A DNA stretch of 64,000 bases from Rhodospirillales bacterium (GTDB lineage Bacteria > Pseudomonadota > Alphaproteobacteria > UBA8366 > JADFVY01). The stretch is from the NCBI GenBank assembly GCA_020356105.1, contig CP070634.1:3326898-3390897 (forward strand). The letters run 5' to 3'. Made by a program: the position numbers and the translations under genes. Below the pieces are notes generated by a model, which ran no database searches, had not been told where the DNA came from, and saw only the letters and a list, made by a program, of their open reading frames with translations. Positions 27,489 through 35,725 of this stretch are shown here, one piece after another (within the stretch, counting starts at the first letter, position 1; the number at the start of each line of letters is the position of its first letter).

Positions 27489-28652
27489 TCAGGCCACCGT
27501 CAGCTCCAGCGACGCCTTCGAGAGGGGCTCGCTGCCGGTCTCCGTGACCAGCGAGGTGCGGGCCAGCGTCATGGCGACCCCCGAGACGGAATCGAACAGG
27601 ATCATGTGGATGAAGAACACCATGCCCGGTGCCGCCTCCACTGGGTTGCCGTGATACAGCATGGGCCAGTCCATCCAGGTCGGCGCGTAGGTCGCACCGA
27701 GGCTGTAGCCGCAGGCGTTGAGCCGATGCTCGGCGAGGCCGGACGCGTCCAATACGCGGGCATGGGCATCGAACACCTCGCCGACCGGATGCCCCGGTCG
27801 CAACGCCTCTTCGCAGGCCGAAAGGGCGTCACGCGCCGCCGCATGCAAATCGAGATGCCGGGCCTTGGGCTTGCCGACCACGATGGTGCGCATCAGCGCC
27901 GCATGGTAGTGCCGGTACACGCCGGCGAATTCGAGGGTCAGCTGATCCCGCTCGGACAGTGTGCGCCGCCCGGTATAATACCGGCACATCAGAGCACCGG
28001 GCCCGGAGCCGATGATCGTCTCGTTTGCCGGATCGTCGCCACCGCCCTTGAACACCACGCCCTGCATGGCGGCGAGGATATCGCCTTCGAACGCCCCGGG
28101 TTCGGCGAGCGCGACCGCGGCATCCCACGAGGCATCGGCCAGCTCGGCCGCCTTGCGGAGATAGTCCAGCTCCGACGGGCTCTTGATCAGGCGCAGGCGG
28201 CTGACGAGCAATGATGCGTCCGTCAGGTCGGCGAAGCCCTGCAGCGCATCCCGCAGCCGCAATCCGTTGCCGGCGTTGAGCCCGTGCGAGTCCCATTCGA
28301 CGCCAAGCTGTTTGCCCCGGCACCCCGCCGAGTCGAGAAGGGCCTTCAACTCGGCGATTGGATCGGCGCCCTCTCGATCCTGCCAGACATGTATCCGATC
28401 GGGCGGAATCACCGAGGTAAACTGCGCCTGGCGCAGGTCCGGAGCGCGGGTCAGAAGGAACATGCCGCCGCCGGCGCTCAGGTACAGACACTGGAACCAG
28501 CAGTAACCGAATGTATCGTAGCCGGTCAGCCAGTACATGCTCTCCTGCCGAAAGACCAGCAGGCCATCGAGGCCGTCGCGCTGCATCGCGGCGCAGGCGC
28601 GATCACGCCGCCCCGCAAGCTCCGCCTCGCTGAAATGGAGATGCTGCTCCAT
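27489..28652 (-). CDS. M24 family protein, creatinase/ectoine-hydrolase-like (metal ligands lost)
   Basis: The 387-residue protein has the creatinase N-terminal domain (about 10-150: LAGRRDRACAAMQRDGLDGL, YWLTGYDTFGY) and a pita-bread C-terminal domain. The usual Asp-Asp-His-Glu-Glu metal set is missing: the segment reads LTLEFAGVYRHYHAALMRT where aspartates would be, NACGYSLGATY where the histidine would be, and GVAMTLARTSLVTETG at the last glutamate. This is the pattern of creatinase and ectoine hydrolase DoeA, which work without metal. The substrate is unknown. ATG 28652 follows GGAGGAAACC. It follows pgeF by 17 nt. Confidence 0.82.
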   Translation of the reverse strand: MEQHLHFSEAELAGRRDRACAAMQRDGLDGLLVFRQESMYWLTGYDTFGYCWFQCLYLSAGGGMFLLTRAPDLRQAQFTSVIPPDRIHVWQDREGADPIAELKALLDSAGCRGKQLGVEWDSHGLNAGNGLRLRDALQGFADLTDASLLVSRLRLIKSPSELDYLRKAAELADASWDAAVALAEPGAFEGDILAAMQGVVFKGGGDDPANETIIGSGPGALMCRYYTGRRTLSERDQLTLEFAGVYRHYHAALMRTIVVGKPKARHLDLHAAARDALSACEEALRPGHPVGEVFDAHARVLDASGLAEHRLNACGYSLGATYAPTWMDWPMLYHGNPVEAAPGMVFFIHMILFDSVSGVAMTLARTSLVTETGSEPLSKASLELTVA

Positions 28653-28669
28653 GGTTTCCTCCGACTCGG

Positions 28670-29485
28670 CTAGCCCGCAATGACGATCGCTGATAACTCG
28701 CGGCCGTAATCGGGTTCGGCGGCAAGCGTGGTCCGCCGATAGCTGAAGAACCGATCGGCCTCGGCGAAGGTGTCGGCGTCGATCTGCCCGGTCGCCGCGA
28801 TCGACAGGCGGGCCAGCCGGCTCTCGATGTAACCGGCGAGATCGAACAGCGGATGATCCGGGCGGCGGCCCGGTCGGAAGAAGCGCTCGTTGGCGGGGTC
28901 CTGTGCGGTGAAGGCGTCCGGAAACTCTGGCCCGACTTCGTACGACGCCTGGCCGATGCACGGCCCGATCGCGGCGTGGATCGTTTCGCGCGCCGCTCCC
29001 AGGCTTTCCAGGGCGGCGACCGTCGCCTCGAGCACACCGGCCACGGCGCCCTTCCAGCCCGCATGCGCCGCGCCGATCACCGCGCTGCCGTCCGGCTTGC
29101 GTCCGGACAGCAGAACGGGCGCGCAGTCGGCGGTCAGGATACCGAGCGCGACACCCGGCCGATCGGTGACTTGGGCGTCGGCGCGCGGCGCGTTTTGCGG
29201 CGGCCGGGCGCGATCCATCACCGCGACGTCGGTGCCGTGGACCTGATAGACGGTGGTCAGCGCGGCCGCCGGCAGGTCGAGCGCGGCCATCGCGCGCCGC
29301 CTGTTCTCGCAAATGTTATCGCGCTCGTCGCCGGAACCGTAACCGGCATTCAGCGAGTCGTAGACGCCCCCGCTGACCCCACCCTGACGCGTAAAGAAGG
29401 CGTGACGCACGCCATCCAGGGCGGCCAGATTTGCGTCGGTCAGATAGGGCGGCGGCGAATCCGTCATGAAGATGTTCGGCCTCAT
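28670..29485 (-). CDS. pgeF: Purine nucleoside phosphorylase YfiH/LACC1-type (PgeF)
   Basis: The 271-residue protein has the polyphenol-oxidase/LACC1 fold motifs QVHGTDV, LTADCAPVLL and AHAGWKGAVAGVL, giving the conserved His-Cys-His metal and active-site set. Family members act on adenosine and inosine, and the E. coli homologue edits murein precursors that carry L-Ser. ATG 29485 overlaps the stop of the methyltransferase gene upstream by four bases; an ATG at 29467 is an alternative. It belongs to the lgt-midA-pgeF-M24 minus-strand group. Confidence 0.92.
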   Translation of the reverse strand: MRPNIFMTDSPPPYLTDANLAALDGVRHAFFTRQGGVSGGVYDSLNAGYGSGDERDNICENRRRAMAALDLPAAALTTVYQVHGTDVAVMDRARPPQNAPRADAQVTDRPGVALGILTADCAPVLLSGRKPDGSAVIGAAHAGWKGAVAGVLEATVAALESLGAARETIHAAIGPCIGQASYEVGPEFPDAFTAQDPANERFFRPGRRPDHPLFDLAGYIESRLARLSIAATGQIDADTFAEADRFFSYRRTTLAAEPDYGRELSAIVIAG

Positions 29486-30573
29486 TGCTGCTCGATGAAT
29501 CCGGGTGGCGCCGGCGATCCGGGCGGGGTGATCGCCAGCGCCTTGAACAGGGTGCCCATTTCCTCCGCGGCGATCAAGCGATGGCAGGCGGCGTCGATTT
29601 CGAGCGCCTGCGCCGGTGTCGCCCCGCGGCGCAGGCGGTGCGCCCGCTCGGCGATGCCCAGCCGCGACAGAAAAAGGCCCTGAGGCACCGGCCCGTATAC
29701 CGCTGCCCCGGCGACGGCCGCCGCCGCCGACAGGGTCGCGAAATCGACATGCGCGGTCAGATCGGCCTCGCCCGGGGCCTCCAGCGGATCGTGGCGTGCA
29801 TGTCCGCGGACGGCCTGCAGGGTCTCGCCCGGGGCGCTCATCGCATGGCCGTAGTCGATGATCAGCGCAGCGCCGCCATGGCGCACGATGCGGTGGCCGA
29901 TCTGCTCGGCCAGGGTCAGTGCGGCGGGGCAGACTTCCGCGACATCGCCGACCCGCGCCAGTGCGATGGTCTCCGGGGGGATCGGCGGGCGCGGTTCCGC
30001 TTCTTGCGCCAGGACGACGCGGAACCCGGCACCATCCGGGTCGAGTCCGACCAATCGTTCGCACCAGCCCGCCTCGGTCAATTCGAACTGACGCACCGGC
30101 AGCGCGTCGAAAAACTCGTTGGCGATCAGAAACGCCGGGCCGCCCGGCACCGATTGCAGACTGCGATGCCATTGCACCGGATAGTCGGCGAGGACGTGCC
30201 GCTGTCTTGTGCGCAACGGCGGGCTGGTCTCCACCAGATGGATCGCCAGCGAACCGAGAAATTCGGGAAGCATGCGCGCGGCGCGCAGGGCGTCCGCCAT
30301 CAGCGTGCCGCGGCCGGGGCCGAGTTCGACGAGGGCCGCCGGCCGTGGTGCCAGCGTGGTGCGCCACACCTGCGCGCACCACAGGCCGACCAATTCTCCG
30401 AACATCTGGCTGATTTCGGGGGCGGTGACGAAATCGCCGGCCACGCCGAAGGGATCCCGGGTCGAATAATACCCGTATTCCGGATGACCGAGTGCTTCAC
30501 CCATGAAGTCCGCGATGCTCAGCGGTCCCGCGCTGATGACCCTGTCGCGCAGGAGATCGGCCAGGGCGCTCAA
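29482..30573 (-). CDS. SAM-dependent methyltransferase, MidA/NDUFAF7 family
   Basis: The 363-residue protein has SIADFMGEALGHPEYGYYS, GDFVTAPEISQMFGELVGLW, the SAM loop LVELGPGRGTLMADALR, ANEFFDALPVRQF and IIDYGHAMSAPGETLQAV, which define the MidA/NDUFAF7 family. The eukaryotic member dimethylates an arginine of complex I subunit NDUFS2 during assembly; a similar role on the bacterial NADH dehydrogenase is plausible. The start is read as TTG at 30573, which overlaps the lgt stop (TTGA) and gives the usual N-terminus; no ATG fits. Its stop overlaps pgeF. Confidence 0.88.
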   Translation of the reverse strand: MSALADLLRDRVISAGPLSIADFMGEALGHPEYGYYSTRDPFGVAGDFVTAPEISQMFGELVGLWCAQVWRTTLAPRPAALVELGPGRGTLMADALRAARMLPEFLGSLAIHLVETSPPLRTRQRHVLADYPVQWHRSLQSVPGGPAFLIANEFFDALPVRQFELTEAGWCERLVGLDPDGAGFRVVLAQEAEPRPPIPPETIALARVGDVAEVCPAALTLAEQIGHRIVRHGGAALIIDYGHAMSAPGETLQAVRGHARHDPLEAPGEADLTAHVDFATLSAAAAVAGAAVYGPVPQGLFLSRLGIAERAHRLRRGATPAQALEIDAACHRLIAAEEMGTLFKALAITPPGSPAPPGFIEQQ

Positions 30574-31397
30574 GCGGTGACCGGCTCTCGTCGCAGCGCC
30601 CGCCACACGAGGTAGGCGCCGCCCAGCAGCATCGGAAGCGTCAGCCATTGGCCCCAGGTCGTGCCGAAGCTGAGCAATCCAATGTGACTGTCGGGCTCGC
30701 GCAGGGTTTCGACGAAACCGCGCCCAAGCGCATATCCGGCAAGGAAGACGCCGGTGGTCAGCCCGGGGCGGCGCAACGCCTTCGGCGGGCCGAGCACGAG
30801 GATCGCGAGAACGAGGAACAGCACGACGCCCTCGAGCGCGGCCTCGTAAAGCTGGCTTGGATGGCGCGGCAGATTGTCCGGGGCGTGGGGGAAGATCATG
30901 GCCCAAGGGACGGTGGCGGGTCGGCCCCACAATTCACCATTGATGAAATTGGCGACCCGTCCCAGGAACAGGCCGATCGGCGCGGCCGCGCAGACGATAT
31001 CCGTCAGGCCGAGGAACGGGATGCGGTGGCGACGGGCGAATACCAGCATTGCGATCACGACGCCGACCAGGCCGCCATGAAAAGACATGCCGCCCTTCCA
31101 GACCTTCAGGATCTCCAGCGGGTTGGCGAGATAGAAGCTGGGCTTGTAGAACAGAACGATGCCCAGACGCGCGCCGACGATCACGCCCAGGGTCGCCCAT
31201 AGCAGGAAGTCGTCGATTTGGCGCGGCGTGACGAGATTGGGTGGCTTGGCGGCCAGCCGCATGCAGTACTGCCAGGCGAGCAGCAGCCCGACGATGTAGG
31301 ACATCGCGTACCAGCGGATCGGCAGGACCAGGTCGGTGAAGGGCAGCGGTATGTTGAACATCACCGGGTCGAAATCGACCACCATATAGGCTTCCAT
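30570..31397 (-). CDS. lgt: Prolipoprotein diacylglyceryl transferase
   Basis: The 275-residue inner-membrane protein has seven hydrophobic segments, the FHGGLVGVV motif with the essential His-Gly-Gly region, GRVANFINGELWGR with the catalytic arginine, and RHPSQLYEAALEG. It transfers diacylglyceryl from phosphatidylglycerol to the lipobox cysteine of prolipoproteins, such as the one at 6191-6415. ATG 31397 (MEAYMVVDFDP) and ATG 31385 are both possible. It is divergent from ubiK and coupled to midA by TTGA overlap. Confidence 0.95.
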   Translation of the reverse strand: MEAYMVVDFDPVMFNIPLPFTDLVLPIRWYAMSYIVGLLLAWQYCMRLAAKPPNLVTPRQIDDFLLWATLGVIVGARLGIVLFYKPSFYLANPLEILKVWKGGMSFHGGLVGVVIAMLVFARRHRIPFLGLTDIVCAAAPIGLFLGRVANFINGELWGRPATVPWAMIFPHAPDNLPRHPSQLYEAALEGVVLFLVLAILVLGPPKALRRPGLTTGVFLAGYALGRGFVETLREPDSHIGLLSFGTTWGQWLTLPMLLGGAYLVWRALRREPVTA

Positions 31398-31575
31398 ACG
31401 CTGCGAGTCCTTGCATGATCGGATCCCGGCGTGCCGCGCGCGTCGGCGCGGGGCGCGAGGTGTCCCTGTTATAGGTATCGGATGCGCAGACCGCAAGGGA
31501 CGCTATAGGTTGCGCCGGTCGGGCGCGGAGCGTATAGCTGGCGCAGGATCTGGCGAACTCCCGGGAGTTTGAATC

Positions 31576-31914
31576 ATGCAGGTGGACAATCGACTGCTCG
31601 ACGATCTGGCCCGTCTGGCCGGCGGCGCCGCCGGTGCCCTGTCGGGCGTGCGTGGCGAGGTCGAGGCCCGGTTGAAGGAGCAATTCGAGCGCATTCTCGC
31701 GGAAATGGACGTCGTATCACGCGAAGAGTTCGAAGCCGTCAAGGCCATCGCGGCCAAGGCGCGCACGGAGCAGGAGCGTCTCGAGAGACGGGTCGCCGCC
31801 CTGGAGGCGGCGCTTGCCGGCCGCCCGGCGGCGCCGAAGTCGACGCGGAGTCGGTCCTCCAAGGCAAAGTCGCCGGAGTCCGGCGGGTCCGCGGCCCGCA
31901 AATCGGCGGACTGA
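31576..31914 (+). CDS. ubiK: Accessory factor UbiK family (BMFP) protein
   Basis: The 112-residue protein begins NRLLDDLARLAGGAAGALSGVRGEVE, then a coiled coil (about residues 45-85: EEFEAVKAIAAKARTEQERL, then ERRVAALEAAL), then a Lys/Ser/Ala tail. This is the BMFP/UbiK pattern; UbiK helps assemble the ubiquinone-synthesis complex. In alphaproteobacteria it is usually near lgt, ybjN and proC, as here. The ATG follows GGGAGTTTGAATC. A DnaA-box-like sequence follows its stop. Confidence 0.85.
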   Translation: MQVDNRLLDDLARLAGGAAGALSGVRGEVEARLKEQFERILAEMDVVSREEFEAVKAIAAKARTEQERLERRVAALEAALAGRPAAPKSTRSRSSKAKSPESGGSAARKSAD

Positions 31915-32039
31915 TTATCCACAAGAAATATCCGCAGCTCGGCTTTCCGGGCTTGCGCTGCTGATTCCCCCTGTGGCAGTCTAGGTTTTGTGGTGTTCGC
32001 GTCGCTGAACGCTAGATATTGAGCGCTCGGGACCGCGAT

Positions 32040-32058
32040 CCCCCAATGCTGAAGGGGG
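32040..32058 (+). promoter_or_regulatory. Hairpin that could hide the ybjN ribosome site
   Basis: CCCCC (32040-32044) can pair with GGGGG (32054-32058) around a nine-base loop. The GGGGG is the Shine-Dalgarno core for the ATG at 32064. A fold would block initiation, so this is a candidate translational control element or RNA thermometer-like switch. A stem of five G-C pairs is modest. Confidence 0.35.
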
Positions 32059-32063
32059 TGCCG

Positions 32064-32567
32064 ATGGGGATGACGCTCGAGCGAGCCGGTAGCCGGACGG
32101 TCAATCCGCTCGATCTGCTGGAAGAACTGGCCAGTACGCAGGGCTGGCCGCATATCCGCGCTGCGGATGATGAGTTCGTGACCGAACCATCCCGGCGGTG
32201 GTGCGCCTACAAGCTGCATTTCATCTGGCAGGAGGATTTGAATGCGCTGCACCTTCACTGCGGCATTGATATCCGTGTGCCCGAGGAAAAACGGCGGGCG
32301 ATCAACGACCTCCTGGCCTCGATCAACCAACGGCTGTGGCTTGGCCATTTCGAGGTGGCCGCGGACGACCCGATGCCGACATTCCGCCATACGCTCCTGA
32401 CGCGCGGGCAATTCGCTCCCGGCGTCGAGCAGCTCGAGGATTTGGTCGAGGTCGCTCTCGACGAATGCGACAGATACTACCCGGCATTCCAATTCGTCCT
32501 GTGGGCGGGTCATCCACCCGATCAGGCGATTTCGGCGGCGCTGATCGAGACGGTCGGCGAGGCGTGA
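32064..32567 (+). CDS. YbjN domain-containing protein
   Basis: The 167-residue protein belongs to the YbjN (type III secretion chaperone-like) family as seen in alphaproteobacteria: NPLDLLEELASTQGW, WCAYKLHFIWQEDLNALHLHC and LGHFEVAADDPMPTFRHTLL. E. coli YbjN affects motility and biofilm; the alphaproteobacterial role is unknown. ATG 32064 is chosen for the AGGGGG before it; ATGs at 32046 and 32070 are close alternatives. It ends 7 nt before proC, a conserved pairing. Confidence 0.86.
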   Translation: MGMTLERAGSRTVNPLDLLEELASTQGWPHIRAADDEFVTEPSRRWCAYKLHFIWQEDLNALHLHCGIDIRVPEEKRRAINDLLASINQRLWLGHFEVAADDPMPTFRHTLLTRGQFAPGVEQLEDLVEVALDECDRYYPAFQFVLWAGHPPDQAISAALIETVGEA

Positions 32568-32574
32568 CTCTCCC

Positions 32575-33405
32575 GTGGCGCGCGATGTTGAACGTCTGAC
32601 CCGCCCGCTGCTCCTCCTGGGTTGCGGGAAGATGGGCGGCGCCATGCTGTCCGGCTGGCTCGAAAGCGGTATCGTCGATGCCGGGGTCGCCGTGGTCGAT
32701 CCGCTCGGAGCCCCGGATTTCGCCGGCAAAGCCAAGGTGACGGTCCACACCGCGCTCGATGATGTGCCTGACGGGCTCGCGCCTGAGGTCGTGGTGTTCG
32801 CCGTCAAGCCGCAGCAAATGGCCGAAGCGGCGCCGGGCACCCGACGCTTCGCCGCCGCCGATACGGTGTTTCTGTCGATAGCGGCGGGCACGCCGATCCG
32901 CTATTTCGCGAAGCTACTGGGCCGCGACGCGGCCATCGTCCGCGCAATGCCCAATACCCCCGCGGCGATCGGCCAAGGCATCACCGTCGCCTGCCCGAAC
33001 GCGACCGTGTCGGACGCGCAGCTTGCCCTGTGCCGGGCGCTGCTTGGCGCTGTTGGCGAGGTTCTGACGATCGACGACGAGTCGCTGATCGATCCGGTGA
33101 CCGCAGTGTCCGGCAGCGGGCCGGCCTATGTCTTTCTGCTGATCGAGTGCCTGGCCGAGGCCGGCGCGCAGGCGGGTCTGCCGCCGCCGCTCGCGGCACG
33201 GCTCGCCCTGGTCACTATCGCTGGGGCGGGGCAGCTGGCGCTGCGAGGCGATGATTCGCCGGAACAGCTTCGCAGGAACGTGACCAGCCCGGGCGGAACC
33301 ACGGCAGCTGCGCTGGAGGTGTTGATGGCCGAGAGCGGGCTGCAATCGCTGATGACCCGCGCCGTCGCCGCGGCCACGCGGCGCGGACGGGAGCTGGCGG
33401 GATAG
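32575..33405 (+). CDS. proC: Pyrroline-5-carboxylate reductase
   Basis: The 276-residue protein has the Rossmann nucleotide loop LLLLGCGKMGGAMLSGWL, VVFAVKPQQM, AMPNTPAAIGQGIT and the C-terminal VSGSGPAYVFLLIECLAEAG with GAGQLALRGDDSPEQLRRNVTSPGG region. It reduces pyrroline-5-carboxylate to proline with NAD(P)H. The start is a GTG, 7 nt after the ybjN stop. The following deacylase gene starts 2 nt after its stop. Confidence 0.94.
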   Translation: MARDVERLTRPLLLLGCGKMGGAMLSGWLESGIVDAGVAVVDPLGAPDFAGKAKVTVHTALDDVPDGLAPEVVVFAVKPQQMAEAAPGTRRFAAADTVFLSIAAGTPIRYFAKLLGRDAAIVRAMPNTPAAIGQGITVACPNATVSDAQLALCRALLGAVGEVLTIDDESLIDPVTAVSGSGPAYVFLLIECLAEAGAQAGLPPPLAARLALVTIAGAGQLALRGDDSPEQLRRNVTSPGGTTAAALEVLMAESGLQSLMTRAVAAATRRGRELAG

Positions 33406-33407
33406 GC

Positions 33408-33896
33408 GTGGCCACGGGGTCGGCCGGCGTTGCAAGGGTCCGCTCGGCCCTCGCCGCGCGCGGGGTGTCGTTCGAGATTCGCGAACTCGCGCAATCGACC
33501 CGAACGGTCGCCGATGCGGCGAGGGCGGTTGGATGCGATCCCGCCCAGATCGCCAAATCGATCATCTTCCGCGGGGCCGCAAGCGGTCGGCCGGTTCTGG
33601 TCGTGGCCAGCGGGACCAACCGGGTCGATGAGACTGCGGTCGGGGCATGGCTCGGCGAGCGGCTCGCGAAGGCCGACGCGGACTTCGTGCGTCGCGAGTG
33701 CGGGTTTGTCATCGGCGGCGTGCCGCCCCTCGGTCACGTGCGGCCGCTCGTGACCTTCATCGATGCGGATCTGCTGGCGTTCGACGACGTCTGGGCGGCG
33801 GCGGGCGCGCCCAATGCCGTGTTCCGGATCGCCCCGGCCGACCTGGTCGCCTGCTCGGACGGAACGGTTGCCGAGATCGCCTTGCGGGGCATTTGA
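33408..33896 (+). CDS. YbaK/EbsC family aminoacyl-tRNA deacylase-like protein
   Basis: The 162-residue protein matches the YbaK/ProX editing fold: TVADAARAVGCDPAQIAKSIIF with the conserved Lys, ASGTNRVDE and GFVIGGVPPLGHV. Members hydrolyse mischarged Cys-tRNA-Pro or Ala-tRNA-Pro, or act in related editing. The subgroup cannot be fixed by eye. GTG start, 2 nt after proC, so probably in the same operon. Confidence 0.87.
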   Translation: MATGSAGVARVRSALAARGVSFEIRELAQSTRTVADAARAVGCDPAQIAKSIIFRGAASGRPVLVVASGTNRVDETAVGAWLGERLAKADADFVRRECGFVIGGVPPLGHVRPLVTFIDADLLAFDDVWAAAGAPNAVFRIAPADLVACSDGTVAEIALRGI

Positions 33897-33967
33897 TTCG
33901 CCCCATCTATAAGGGGGACGGTATGATCAGGCCGGTCATACCCGAGATCGCATCAGGGAGTTCGAGC

Positions 33968-34609
33968 ATGGCAAAGAAACCATCGGCCCCGAAGTCGGGG
34001 GCAGGCAAGGGCGGCGCCAAGGATATCGAGACCAGGCTGGTCGACGCCATGCTGTCGCTTGTCGAGACCGAGGGCTGGCGCGGCACGACGGTAGCGGGGA
34101 TCGCCCACGCCGCAGGGGTGCCGTTGTCAGACCTGCATCCGAAATATGGCTCGCGACTGGCGATCGTCGCGGCGTACATGCGCCGTATCGACAGGGCGGT
34201 CGTCACGGCGGATTTCGGGTTCGGACCCGAAGACTCAGCGCGTGACCGGCTGTTTGAGGTCATGATGCGGCGATTCGATGCGCTTCGCCTGCATCGCGAG
34301 GCGCTGCGGCGCATCCGCGCGGGCATCATGGCGGACCCGCCCGCCGCGCTCGCGCTGCTGCCGGTCATCGGCTGCTCCATGGCGTGGACGCTCGAGGCGG
34401 CGGAGATCCCTTCGGACGGCGCCTCCGGGGGCCTGAAGGCTGCGGGTCTGACCGCGGTGTGGGGCAAGACCCTTCAAGTCTGGCTCGAGGACGAGACACC
34501 GGATCTCGCGCGGACGATGGCCGCACTCGACCGCAATCTGGGCCGCGCCAGCCGGGTTGCCGAGGTGCTGTTCGGACGGCGCGGCCGGCCCACGGCGGAG
34601 GCCGCCTGA
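33968..34609 (+). CDS. TetR-like regulator upstream of the phasin gene
   Basis: The 213-residue protein has an N-terminal TetR-like helix-turn-helix (TRLVDAMLSLVETEGWRGT, then TVAGIAHAAGVPLSDLHPKY) and a helical C-terminal part ending LDRNLGRASRVAEVLFGR. The recognition helix is less typical than in strong TetR repressors, and COQ9 proteins share this fold, so a non-DNA-binding role cannot be excluded. ATG 33968 has AGGGAG upstream, but ATG 33923 also has AAGGGGG. It lies 142 nt upstream of the phasin gene. Confidence 0.7.
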   Translation: MAKKPSAPKSGAGKGGAKDIETRLVDAMLSLVETEGWRGTTVAGIAHAAGVPLSDLHPKYGSRLAIVAAYMRRIDRAVVTADFGFGPEDSARDRLFEVMMRRFDALRLHREALRRIRAGIMADPPAALALLPVIGCSMAWTLEAAEIPSDGASGGLKAAGLTAVWGKTLQVWLEDETPDLARTMAALDRNLGRASRVAEVLFGRRGRPTAEAA

Positions 34610-34620
34610 CGCGCTGTATG

Positions 34621-34729
34621 TGCACCGCACAAATTTGCTGCAACGCAACATTTTTTTCTTGACGCCTTGAATTCGGTCCCTATAATTCCGAAATGCTGCA
34701 GCGCAACATGATGCGTTGTGCATCGCAAC
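34621..34729 (+). repeat. Repeated TGCANCGCAAC motif flanking the phasin promoter
   Basis: TGCAACGCAAC (34639-34649), TGCAGCGCAAC (34697-34707) and TGCATCGCAAC (34719-34729) are identical except at the fifth base, and TGCACCGCACA at 34621-34631 is a near copy. The first two extend to TGCTGCANCGCAACAT. They lie upstream and downstream of the -35/-10, as expected for repressor sites. Phasin genes are commonly controlled by PhaR, which binds TGC/GCA-rich sequence; that identity is inferred. Confidence 0.6.
34659..34686 (+). promoter_or_regulatory. Phasin sigma-70 promoter
   Basis: TTGACG (34659-34664), 16 nt, TATAAT (34681-34686). The consensus -10 and near-consensus -35 make it the clearest sigma-70 promoter in the window, 65 nt before the phasin ATG. 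Confidence 0.7.
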
Positions 34730-34751
34730 CAGGAATTCAGGAGACACGAAA

Positions 34752-35180
34752 ATGGCGACCGCCAACCCCTACGGTGCTTTCGACTTCACCAAGATGATGG
34801 CCGACTTCAAGATCCCGGCCGTCGACGTCGACAAGATCATGGCCGCGCAGAAGAAGAACCTCGAGACGCTGACGTCGGCCAACAAGCTGGCCGCCGAAGC
34901 GGTGCAGTCGATGTTCGAGCGCCAGGCCGTCATCGTGCGCGAGAACGTCGAGGAGCTGACCGCCGCCGTCCAGGAGTTGCTCGCCGCCGGCGAGCCGAAG
35001 GACAAGGTGGCGCGGCAGGCCGAGCTGACCCGCGAGACGATCGAGCGTGCCGTGGCGAACCTCAAGGAGCTCAATGAATCCGTTGCCAAGACCAACGGCG
35101 CGGTGTTCGAGATCCTGAACAAGCGTTTCGTCGAGGGCCTTGACGAGGTCAAGGGCCTGGTGAAGAACGGCAAGAAGTAA
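34752..35180 (+). CDS. Phasin family protein
   Basis: The 142-residue protein starts ANPYGAFDFTKMMADFKIPAVDVDKIMAAQKKNLE and continues with amphipathic helices AVQSMFERQAVIVRENVEEL typical of the phasin domain (about 30-130). Phasins coat polyhydroxybutyrate granules and stabilise their size. The ATG at 34752 follows CAGGAGACACGAAA. A strong sigma-70 promoter and repeated TGCANCGCAAC motifs precede it, and a perfect 12-bp stem-loop follows, so it is likely a single-gene, strongly expressed, regulated unit. No phaC is in this window. Confidence 0.9.
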   Translation: MATANPYGAFDFTKMMADFKIPAVDVDKIMAAQKKNLETLTSANKLAAEAVQSMFERQAVIVRENVEELTAAVQELLAAGEPKDKVARQAELTRETIERAVANLKELNESVAKTNGAVFEILNKRFVEGLDEVKGLVKNGKK

Positions 35181-35230
35181 TTCGCCGATAGATCCGCTTC
35201 GGCCGCACTCCTCCCGCGTCCGAAGAATCC

Positions 35231-35257
35231 GGCCGCTCCCGCCCTGCGGGAGCGGCC
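35231..35257 (+). terminator. Stem-loop terminator of the phasin gene
   Basis: GGCCGCTCCCGC (35231-35242) and GCGGGAGCGGCC (35246-35257) form a perfect 12-bp stem with a CCT loop, 50 nt after the phasin stop. Only a short, mixed A/T stretch follows, but the stem is the strongest in the region. Confidence 0.75.
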
Positions 35258-35333
35258 AACTATTTGGGCGCTTTGCGGCCGCGCAGACGGATGCTAGCGT
35301 TGTTGGTGCGAGACCGCGCCCGGAGACGATGGC

Positions 35334-35669
35334 ATGACGATAACGTTCGACGACTTCTTGCGGGTCGACATCCGCGTCGGGACGATTTCCCGCGCGGAGC
35401 CGTTTCCCGAAGCGCGCAAACCCGCTTATCGGCTGTGGATCGATTTCGGGCCGGAGATCGGCGAGAAGAAGACATCGGCGCAGCTCACACGCCACTATGC
35501 GATCGACGCCCTGCCCGGCCGTCAGGTGATTGCCGTCGTCAATTTCCCAGCCAAGCAGATCGGTCCGTTCCGCTCGGAGGTTCTGGTGCTCGGCGTGCCC
35601 GATGCGGACGGCGAGGTCGTGCTTCTCGGGCCGAGTCACGACGTGCCCGACGGTGGCCGCATGTACTGA
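35334..35669 (+). CDS. csaA: tRNA-binding protein CsaA
   Basis: The 111-residue protein is a single OB-fold tRNA-binding domain: FDDFLRVDIRVGTISRAEPFPEARKPAYRLWIDFG and QLTRHYAIDALPGRQVIAVVNFPAKQIGPFRSEVLVLG (read in sections). The length is exactly the family norm. CsaA binds tRNA as a dimer and was first described as a secretion-chaperone-like factor. Convergent with the EnvZ-like kinase gene. Confidence 0.93.
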   Translation: MTITFDDFLRVDIRVGTISRAEPFPEARKPAYRLWIDFGPEIGEKKTSAQLTRHYAIDALPGRQVIAVVNFPAKQIGPFRSEVLVLGVPDADGEVVLLGPSHDVPDGGRMY

Positions 35670-35725
35670 GCGGCCGTGGGCGCCCGTCCCCGGATCGCGC
35701 CGACGCCCTGCGCCGGCCGCCAATG

